Below, in pieces: positions 58,359-64,000 of a DNA stretch of 64,000 bases (within the stretch, counting starts at the first letter, position 1; each line of letters opens with the position of its first letter). Source of the DNA: Streptomyces mesophilus (GTDB taxonomy: Bacteria; Actinomycetota; Actinomycetes; Streptomycetales; Streptomycetaceae). The notes beneath the pieces were generated by a model. The model saw only the letters and a list, made by a program, of their open reading frames with translations, had not been told where the DNA came from and searched no databases. The DNA lies in NCBI RefSeq assembly GCF_011044995.1, contig NZ_JAAKZW010000003.1, forward strand, positions 122,456 through 186,455, read 5' to 3'. Both the position numbers and the translations under genes were made by a program.

Positions 58359-59161
58359 GCCTGCTCGAAGTCGAGGACCTGCGGCTCACCTTCGGCGGCG
58401 TCCGCGCCCTCGACGGCCTGAGCTTCACGGTGGGGCACGGTGAGATCGTCTCGCTGATCGGACCGAACGGCGCGGGCAAGACATCGGCGTTCAACTGTGT
58501 GACCGGGTTCTACCGGCCGGACAGCGGCACCGTCCGGTTCGACGCAGTCGATGTGACCGGCCGCAGTCCGGCCGCGATCGCCCAGCTCGGCGTGTCCCGC
58601 ACGTTCCAGAACCCGCGCCTGTTCGGCGAGTTGTCCGTCCTCGACAACGTACGCGCCGGCACCCACCTGTGGCTGCGACAGCGCATGGTCGACGTCCTGC
58701 TGCACACACCGCGCTACCACCGCACCGAGCAGCGCGTCACCGACGAAGCCCACATGTGGCTGGACTTCGTCGGGCTGCGGGGCGACCGGGCCGGTCTCGT
58801 ACGCCACCTGCCCTACGGAGAGCAACGGCGGGTGGAAATCGCCCGCGCCCTCGCACGCCGGCCCCGGCTGCTGTTCCTCGACGAGCCGGCGGCGGGCCTG
58901 AACCACGGCGAGAGGACCGAACTCGTCGACCTCATCCGGCGGATCAGCGCCCAGGGCACCGCGCTCGCCCTCATCGAACACGACATGGGACTGGTCATGG
59001 AGATCTCACAGCGCGTCGTCGTCCTCGACTTCGGCAGGAGGATCGCCGACGGCCCACCAGCGCAGGTGCGCAGCACCCCCCGCGTCATCGAGGCGTACCT
59101 GGGGCGCGACACCGACGACTCGGAACTCGCCGCCGCCCGGGGGGTGATCCGCGGTGACTGA
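58355..59161 (+). CDS. livG: Branched-chain amino acid type ABC transporter ATPase (LivG)
   Basis: A 268-residue cytoplasmic ATPase. Walker A is GPNGAGKTSAF, the signature is the LivG variant LPYGEQRRVEIARAL, Walker B is LLFLDEPAAGL followed by the switch His in ALIEHDMGLV. ATG 58355 overlaps the livM stop; the gene overlaps livF by 8 bases. It energises uptake together with LivF. Confidence 0.95.
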   Translation: MSLLEVEDLRLTFGGVRALDGLSFTVGHGEIVSLIGPNGAGKTSAFNCVTGFYRPDSGTVRFDAVDVTGRSPAAIAQLGVSRTFQNPRLFGELSVLDNVRAGTHLWLRQRMVDVLLHTPRYHRTEQRVTDEAHMWLDFVGLRGDRAGLVRHLPYGEQRRVEIARALARRPRLLFLDEPAAGLNHGERTELVDLIRRISAQGTALALIEHDMGLVMEISQRVVVLDFGRRIADGPPAQVRSTPRVIEAYLGRDTDDSELAAARGVIRGD

Positions 59162-59882
59162 GCGCCCGACCCTGCTGCAGGTGACCGGTCTCGAGGTGTA
59201 TTACGGCGAGGTCCGGGCCCTGTCCGGGCTCGATCTGCGGGTGCGGGAGGGCGAGATCGTTGCGCTGCTCGGCAACAACGGCGCGGGCAAGACCACGGTC
59301 CTGTCCGCCCTGTCCGGTCTGGTCCGCCCGGCCGCGGGCCGGATCACCTACGAGGGCCGCGATGTGACCGACGCACCGCCGCCAGAGCGCGTGGCAGCCG
59401 GCCTGGTGCAAGTACCGGAGGGCAGGCGCATCTTCAGCACCCTCACCGTGCACGAGAACCTGCAGCTCGGTGGCTATCTGCAGCGGGACAACCGCGAGGT
59501 GGCCCGGCGTATCGCCGAGGTCTACGCGCTGCTGCCGCGGCTTGCCGAACGCCGCGAGCAGCAGGGCGGCACGCTGTCCGGGGGCGAGCAGCAGATGCTG
59601 GCCATCGGCCGCGCCCTGGTGACCCGCCCTCGGCTTCTGATGCTGGACGAGCCGTCGATGGGACTCGCACCCCTGCTGGTGACCGCGGTCCTCGAGGTCG
59701 TCGCCGACATCAACACCAAGCACGGCACGAGCGTGCTCTTGGTGGAGCAGAACACCAGGGCAGCCCTACGCTTCGCCGACCGTGCCTACGTGCTCGAGGA
59801 CGGCCGCGTCGCGCTGACCGGCCCGGCCGGTGAACTGGCCGCCGACAAGAGGGTGACGGAGGCGTACCTGGGCACCGCCTGA
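59154..59882 (+). CDS. livF: Branched-chain amino acid type ABC transporter ATPase (LivF)
   Basis: A 242-residue ATPase and last gene of the transporter operon. Walker A GNNGAGKTTVLSAL, signature LSGGEQQMLAIGRAL, Walker B LLMLDEPSMGLAP and a Glu-Gln switch region VLLVEQNTRAALRF typical of LivF. The GTG start lies inside the 3' end of livG, so translation is coupled. No clear terminator hairpin follows. Confidence 0.95.
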   Translation: MTERPTLLQVTGLEVYYGEVRALSGLDLRVREGEIVALLGNNGAGKTTVLSALSGLVRPAAGRITYEGRDVTDAPPPERVAAGLVQVPEGRRIFSTLTVHENLQLGGYLQRDNREVARRIAEVYALLPRLAERREQQGGTLSGGEQQMLAIGRALVTRPRLLMLDEPSMGLAPLLVTAVLEVVADINTKHGTSVLLVEQNTRAALRFADRAYVLEDGRVALTGPAGELAADKRVTEAYLGTA

Positions 59883-59934
59883 GCAGACTGGGCGGATTTG
59901 CTGGTCATCGTCGGCGCACCACTGCGCTTGCTCA

Positions 59935-60036
59935 TTACACGTCGACCAAGCCCACGAAGAACGCGACACCCAGCAACACGCTGAGAGCGACGCTCCCCGA
60001 GTCGGCCCCACCTGCCGCTAAAACGAATGGGAGCAT
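59935..60036 (-). CDS. Small hydrophobic peptide, 33 residues
   Basis: ATG 60036 has AGAAGGGA 7 bases upstream, a convincing site. The product starts MLPFVLAAGGADSGSVALSV and continues LLGVAFFVGLVDV: one short membrane-spanning segment. Codon 6 is TTA, the rare Leu codon read by the bldA tRNA in Streptomyces, so translation may be developmentally controlled. It lies 24 bases downstream of another small - strand ORF. Function unknown; a small membrane or bacteriocin-like peptide is possible. Confidence 0.45.
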   Translation of the reverse strand: MLPFVLAAGGADSGSVALSVLLGVAFFVGLVDV

Positions 60037-60060
60037 CTGGTGATCCCTTCTAGCCCGTCA

Positions 60061-60264
60061 TCAGCTTGTTAGCGCCATAGCCCAGTCCTGAATAACCAGC
60101 GTCCACCCCAAAGCTGTCCGCCCCGCAAGGCCGCTTCCCTTGGTCAGGAGCTTGGCGCCGCCGCCAATTCCCAAGGTGAACGCACTAACAACAACCCCTA
60201 CACCAGCGATTTCCGAACCGGAAGCGCCGCCGGCCCAGGGGCCCTGATGTCGGCCGGGTGCCAT
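60061..60264 (-). CDS. Small Gly-rich hydrophobic ORF, 67 codons
   Basis: Reads MAPGRHQGPWAGGASGSEIA then a hydrophobic, Gly-rich part (GVGVVVSAFTLGIGGGAKLL, later LGWTLVIQDWAMALTS). No good ribosome binding site precedes the ATG, so the true start may be internal. Base composition is lower in GC than the neighbours, with codons such as GTT, AGT and ATT. With the peptide that follows it may form a two-gene unit. Weakly supported; unknown function. Confidence 0.35.
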   Translation of the reverse strand: MAPGRHQGPWAGGASGSEIAGVGVVVSAFTLGIGGGAKLLTKGSGLAGRTALGWTLVIQDWAMALTS

Positions 60265-60356
60265 GAGCCGCTGCTGGAGGGACGGTATGGGGCTGGAGGC
60301 GGTTGAACTCGCCGGTCCTGTCGGGCTTTCTGGATCGCGGCGTCGGCCGCTCTAGC

Positions 60357-61220
60357 ATGCGGAAAGTGACACGTACACCAGCAAAAGGCATGCAACGGCG
60401 AGGTTTCCTGACGGCGGGGGCGGCGAGTGTCGCCGCGTTGAGCGGGATCCGCGCGACGCAGGCTACGGCCGCCGCTCCCGAGGAGTCACCGACTGCTGCC
60501 GGCGACGCGCCTCCCCTGACGCGAAACCGTCTGGAGGGGCCGTACTACCTCGATTACGACCTCAACCGGATCGACATCACCGAAGGGCGCCGGGGCGTGC
60601 CGTTGGACCTGCGGATCCAGGTGCTCGCGGCGGGCAGCGGACGACCCCTGCCCGACGTCGCCGTCGACGTGTGGCAGTGCGACGCCCTCGGTCTGTACTC
60701 CGGCTACGAACGGACCACGCTCGAAATCAACGCGCGCGACAAAGCGCCGTCCGGCGCGGCGGGGCAACTCCCGTCGGGCCGGCACCTGCCTCCCGACAGC
60801 CGGACCACCTACCTGCGCGGTTTCCAGATGACGGACGGGGACGGGCGGGTGCGCTTTCGCACCATCGTGCCGGGCTGGTACACGGGGCGGGCGGTCCACG
60901 TGCACCTCAAGGTGCACCACCAGGGAGTGCTGCTCGACGGCGCCTACGCGGATGGCACCACCATGCACACCGGCCAGCTCTACTTCCCCGAAGACCTGCT
61001 CGCCGACCTCCGACCGGTCGCCCCCTACAGCAGCAACCCCTACCGGCGCACCCCCAACAGCGAGGACCGCTTCTACACGGGGACCTCGATGGCCGACGGC
61101 ATGGTCGAGGCGACGTGGGACCGGCGCGAGGTGGCAAGGGGTGTGGACGGCGCCCTCACCCTCGTCGTCGATCCGGCGGCCGAGCACGTGGGACACGTCG
61201 GCAGCCGGTCGTCGGGTTGA
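60357..61220 (+). CDS. Intradiol ring-cleavage dioxygenase, Tat-exported
   Basis: A ~287-residue non-haem Fe(III) dioxygenase of the protocatechuate/catechol 1,2-type fold, which opens catechols between the hydroxyls. The likely iron ligands are Tyr in GLYSGYE, Tyr in VPGWYTGRAVHVHLKV and the two His of that HxH. The N-terminus has a twin-arginine signal (MQRRGFLTAGAASVAALSG), so it acts outside the membrane, like other secreted Streptomyces members. Start is uncertain: ATG 60357, GTG 60366 and ATG 60390 are in frame, none with a strong ribosome binding site; a TAGCAT box at 60353 could make a leaderless GTG 60366 start. Monocistronic, with a strong terminator. Confidence 0.85.
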   Translation: MRKVTRTPAKGMQRRGFLTAGAASVAALSGIRATQATAAAPEESPTAAGDAPPLTRNRLEGPYYLDYDLNRIDITEGRRGVPLDLRIQVLAAGSGRPLPDVAVDVWQCDALGLYSGYERTTLEINARDKAPSGAAGQLPSGRHLPPDSRTTYLRGFQMTDGDGRVRFRTIVPGWYTGRAVHVHLKVHHQGVLLDGAYADGTTMHTGQLYFPEDLLADLRPVAPYSSNPYRRTPNSEDRFYTGTSMADGMVEATWDRREVARGVDGALTLVVDPAAEHVGHVGSRSSG

Positions 61221-61225
61221 GCGCC

Positions 61226-61272
61226 GATGACGGGTGCTCGCCGCTCGGTGCGAGCAGCGAGCACCCGTCATC
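61226..61272. terminator. Bidirectional hairpin terminator
   Basis: Perfect 16-bp inverted repeat GATGACGGGTGCTCGC (61226-61241) / GCGAGCACCCGTCATC (61257-61272), 15-nt loop, between the convergent dioxygenase and secreted-protein genes. One of the strongest hairpins in the window. Confidence 0.9.
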
Positions 61273-61289
61273 GCCCCCGGTGTCCTGTG

Positions 61290-62279
61290 TCAGGGCGTGC
61301 GGACGGGGATACGGGCCACCGCCACACCGACGTTGTCGACCTGATCGGTGTCCACGTCCTCGGGGTGGCCGGGGGCGACGAGCGTGGTGCCGGTCGACAT
61401 GCCCTTGGGCGCTCCCGGCTGGGCGACGAGCGGAAGGGTGAACGTGTCGTCCTCCTCCACGTCCACGTCATCCAGCGTGCACCGTACGACCTGGGGGATG
61501 CCCGGTGTGCGGTCGTCCAGCGCAAGGGTGCACTCGTCCGGCAGCCCGGCTTCGGTGTCGATCTTCACCAGGAGCGGGGTCGTCACGACGACGACCGCAC
61601 CCCGCCTGGTCTCGTTCGGTCCGGTGTTGCCGTAACTCAGCTCGAGCTCACCGGTGTTGTCCTTCGCGATCACCGCATCGGCCTGGGCGACCCACAGGCC
61701 CACCTTGTTGCCCTTGGGCAGCGGGGGAGTGGGGCGGGTCAGGTTCAGCCGTGCAAGGACCCAGTTGTTGTTGGTGTCGACCTCCACGTCCTTGGAGCCG
61801 GGCGCCGGCATCACGCTCGACCGGCCGCGCACCGTGCCCGTGAGCCGGGCCCGGTCGGTGACGACCACCGGGATCGCTACCGTGCGGTCCTTGCCCTTGG
61901 CCAGTCCTGCGCCCAGCCGGCAGGTCACGATCTCGGGCATGACCGGGTCCTGGTTCTGGTACGCGATCCGGCACCCGCCCGGCAGGGGGCGCTTGCGGTC
62001 GACGTTCGTGTAGGGCGGGGTCGCGTAGGACACCAGCGCCACTCCTGTGGTGGCACGCTTCGCCGCGTTCGACACGGTCAGCCGCTGCACACCGCGCTGA
62101 CCGGGCGACAGCTGCACCGGCGCGTCCGCGATGGCCAGATCCACGTCGGCGCCGGCCGGCCGCGGCGCGGGGGTGGCGGTGGCCGCGCCCGCCAGAAGGC
62201 AGGTCAGCGCGGTGCCGATCGGCAGCACCGCGCGGGCCGTTACGGCCAGGGCGGGACGTCGGGGGGAGATGAACGGCAT
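61290..62279 (-). CDS. Secreted protein of unknown function, beta-rich
   Basis: A 329-residue exported protein. Residues 1-~36 are a Sec signal peptide (VLPIGTALTCLLAGAATATP). The mature part is beta-strand-rich with two similar halves, each containing a Cys pair in a conserved setting: GGCRIAYQNQDPVMPEIVTCRL and DECTLALDDRTPGIPQVVRCTL share C-x-x-x-x-x(2,5)-P-x-I/V-V-x-C. These resemble DUF11/immunoglobulin-like surface repeats. ATG 62279. No catalytic motif. Probably a cell-surface or extracellular structural protein, not part of the biosynthetic cluster. Confidence 0.8.
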   Translation of the reverse strand: MPFISPRRPALAVTARAVLPIGTALTCLLAGAATATPAPRPAGADVDLAIADAPVQLSPGQRGVQRLTVSNAAKRATTGVALVSYATPPYTNVDRKRPLPGGCRIAYQNQDPVMPEIVTCRLGAGLAKGKDRTVAIPVVVTDRARLTGTVRGRSSVMPAPGSKDVEVDTNNNWVLARLNLTRPTPPLPKGNKVGLWVAQADAVIAKDNTGELELSYGNTGPNETRRGAVVVVTTPLLVKIDTEAGLPDECTLALDDRTPGIPQVVRCTLDDVDVEEDDTFTLPLVAQPGAPKGMSTGTTLVAPGHPEDVDTDQVDNVGVAVARIPVRTP

Positions 62280-62383
62280 GACAGCTCCAGGGGGCGGGGG
62301 AAGGCGGGTACTGTGATTCGTGAATTGCCCCGTTTTGTACGCGTCACCATGAGTGCGGGAGAAACCATCCGAATGGCGGTGCG

Positions 62384-63613
62384 GTGAGCCAGACCGAATC
62401 CGGCATCACCGGCGCCCGTGCGGCCGTCGTCGGCGGCAGCATCGCCGGGTGCGCCGCGGCACTCGCCCTGCACCGCGCGGGAGCGCAGCGGATCACGGTC
62501 TACGAGCAGGCGCACGAGGACCTCGCCCGACGCGGCGTAGGCGTCGGAGTGCACAACAAGCGCCACACGGAACTGCGCACCGCCGGCTACCTGGGCACCA
62601 GCACCCCATGGCTGCAACTCTCGCGGCGCACGTGGTTCGTGCGCGACGCGACGTGCCCTGACCCGATGGGCCGATCCGTCGCCACCGACGCCTTCCCCTT
62701 CCGCATGTACCACTGGGGCCGGCTGTGGCGGGAGCTTCGCGAACAGGTCCCCGACACGGTGACGTTCCGCACCGGCGCCCGCATCACCGGAGTGCACGCA
62801 CAGGAGCGGGAAGCGGTGCTGCACACCAAGACCTCCAGCCACGCCTTCGATCTGGTCGTCGGCGCCGACGGACACCGCTCCGTGGTGCGCGCCGCAGCCT
62901 TCCCCCGCACGCAGCTCCTGTCCGCGGGCTACCTGGCCTGGCGCGGCGTGCTTCGGGCCGACCGGATGCCCCGGGCACGTCGCTGGCCGGCCGACACGTG
63001 CGCCTACGTCGTCTTCCGCGAAGGCCACCTGTTCGCCTGCCGCGTCCCGGGCCCGCCCGGCAGCGACGGCCCGCAGATCAACTGGGTTCTCTACAGCGCC
63101 AATCAGTCGGCCGGGACCGGTCATGCGCCCGGCGAAGTACTCGCCGAACGCGGCGCGTGCCAGGAAGCGGCTGAGGAGACTGCGGACGCGCTGCTGCCGC
63201 CGTTCTGGGCCGAACTGGTGCACCTCACCGAACCGAGGGACTTCCTTGTGCAGCCGATCGGCGACCTGCTCACACCCTCTTACGTCCAGGGACGCCTCGT
63301 ACTGATCGGGGACGCCGCGGCGTGCGCCCGCCCGCATGTCGCAGCCGGCGCGGTCAAAGCACTGCAAGACGCGGCCGTACTGGAGCGTGCGCTCGGCGCC
63401 GCGGGCAACCGCCCCTGGCACGAGGCGCTCCAGCACTACAACACCGCCCGAACCGGCAACGGCAACGCGGTGATCGCCCTGGGGCGGCGCTTCGGCGAAA
63501 CCCTGGTGACCGAGGCACCCGACTGGGCAAGCCACCCGGGGCCGTCACCCGCGGCCTGCTGGCAACAGTGCGATCCGGCAGGAGAGTTCGGCGGGCTGCG
63601 GCTGCCTGCTTGA
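62384..63613 (+). CDS. FAD-dependent monooxygenase (class A flavoprotein)
   Basis: A 409-residue flavoprotein of the salicylate/6-hydroxynicotinate hydroxylase-like group. FAD motifs are AAVVGGSIAGCAAALALHR near the N-terminus, VVGADGHRSVVR in the middle and RLVLIGDAAACARPHVAAGA toward the C-terminus. GTG 62384 is chosen as the first start that keeps the FAD motif at the normal distance. A 12-codon ORF (ATG 62349) overlaps the start and may couple translation. It stands alone, divergent from the secreted-protein gene. Substrate unknown. Confidence 0.87.
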   Translation: MSQTESGITGARAAVVGGSIAGCAAALALHRAGAQRITVYEQAHEDLARRGVGVGVHNKRHTELRTAGYLGTSTPWLQLSRRTWFVRDATCPDPMGRSVATDAFPFRMYHWGRLWRELREQVPDTVTFRTGARITGVHAQEREAVLHTKTSSHAFDLVVGADGHRSVVRAAAFPRTQLLSAGYLAWRGVLRADRMPRARRWPADTCAYVVFREGHLFACRVPGPPGSDGPQINWVLYSANQSAGTGHAPGEVLAERGACQEAAEETADALLPPFWAELVHLTEPRDFLVQPIGDLLTPSYVQGRLVLIGDAAACARPHVAAGAVKALQDAAVLERALGAAGNRPWHEALQHYNTARTGNGNAVIALGRRFGETLVTEAPDWASHPGPSPAACWQQCDPAGEFGGLRLPA

Positions 63614-63681
63614 GTACGGCGACACCACCCGTATGGATCTTCTCTCAGCGCGGTACTTCCAGGTCGTCACCCGGCACCACG

Positions 63682-63866
63682 GTGGGGCGGAAGGCGCACG
63701 ACTCGATCGCCTTGCCGCACGTGCGAGGGCACGAACTCGCCAGTGTGATCGAGACGGTCGGCGCCGAGATCGTCAACTGACGCCGGGAGACCGGGCGACT
63801 GCGCCCTTCGCGTGCGCGTGCGGGCGCTGTGACACCAGCGTGGCGGGACAGCAACAGGTGTGCGGA
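63682..63866 (+). pseudogene. Remnant of a zinc-dependent alcohol dehydrogenase
   Basis: Frame at 63682-63780 reads SIALPHVRGHELASVIETVG, the catalytic-zinc segment of an MDR alcohol dehydrogenase, and hits a stop. After a frame change, 63783-63866 reads PGDRATAPFACACGRCDTSV then AGQQQVCG, the structural-zinc lobe in the correct order. Both ends of the gene are missing and one Cys has become Ser. A decayed fragment. Confidence 0.7.
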
Positions 63867-63942
63867 GAGCTGTCTGTGACTGCAAGGGTTGGTCGTTGTC
63901 GACGAAGGGCGATGGAGGCAGCTGGTCACGGATAATGCCGGC

Positions 63943-64000
63943 ATGGACCAGGGGTGGGCTGCGGTCGCGGGTGCTGGTGTGGGTGTGGTGGGGGCCGTGG
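63943..64000 (+). CDS. Start of a gene running off the window edge
   Basis: ATG 63943 opens MDQGWAAVAGAGVGVVGAV, a hydrophobic N-terminus cut by the window end. A GATAAT box lies at 63930-63935, close to the ATG. Possibly a membrane protein; too short to identify. Confidence 0.4.
   Translation, partial: MDQGWAAVAGAGVGVVGAV

Noticed and set aside
61227..62387. 386-codon + strand ORF opposite the secreted-protein gene
   Set aside because: Arg/His/Gly-rich shadow with no motif; the - strand product has a signal peptide and paired Cys repeats.

Overview
The window is very GC-rich (about 70% or more by eye), with GTG starts, AAGGAG-type ribosome binding sites and almost no TTA codons. Its gene content is that of a Streptomyces or close relative. 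Most of it is specialised-metabolite biosynthesis.

Bases 1-21554: a type I polyketide synthase (PKS) line on the + strand. It comprises a partial KS-AT-DH-KR-ACP module, a full KS-AT-DH-ER-KR-ACP module, and a KS-AT-ACP module. A separate NRPS protein C-A-T follows; its adenylation domain has lost its key motifs. A pair of strong hairpins ends this block. On the - strand come a type II thioesterase, a class A flavin monooxygenase and a small protein of unknown function.

Bases 21868-28271: a supply block with an acyl-CoA carboxylase beta subunit, both subunits of a 2-oxoacid:ferredoxin oxidoreductase (korA, korB) and a divergent PLP aminotransferase. Together they could turn an amino acid into an acyl-CoA and then a malonyl-type extender unit. 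A helix-turn-helix regulator with a readable promoter and operator-like repeat follows.

Bases 29563-41246: ten genes in one direction (- strand), tightly spaced or overlapping. They look like an undescribed RiPP (ribosomal peptide) pathway. Genes are an alcohol dehydrogenase, an Elp3-like radical SAM enzyme, a helical-repeat protein, an EamA exporter, a 50-residue candidate precursor peptide, a B12-type radical SAM enzyme with PqqD-like tail segments, a JmjC-type cupin, an MFS exporter, a small PqqD/RRE-like protein and a methyltransferase. This island sits inside the PKS-NRPS cluster and is the most interesting part of the window.

Bases 41907-53597: two further NRPS genes, C-A-T-E-C-A-T and C-A-T-TE. 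Both A domains of the first read DVFSVAAYAK by eye, a code of the type reported for piperazic acid. Acyl polyketide plus adjacent D- and L-piperazate plus a dead A domain recalls the azinothricin/aurantimycin/polyoxypeptin family; this is inference. A near-symmetrical array of TTGGCAA motifs lies between the RiPP-like operon and these NRPS genes.

Bases 53775-59882: a branched-chain amino-acid type ABC transporter (livK-H-M-G-F), split between livH and livM by a TnpB-only IS200/IS605 element. Bases 59883-64000: two tiny hydrophobic ORFs of lower GC, a Tat-exported intradiol dioxygenase, a secreted protein, a flavin monooxygenase, a frameshifted alcohol dehydrogenase remnant and the first codons of a gene running off the edge. 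Domain calls, motif positions and substrate codes were read by eye; no search was run.
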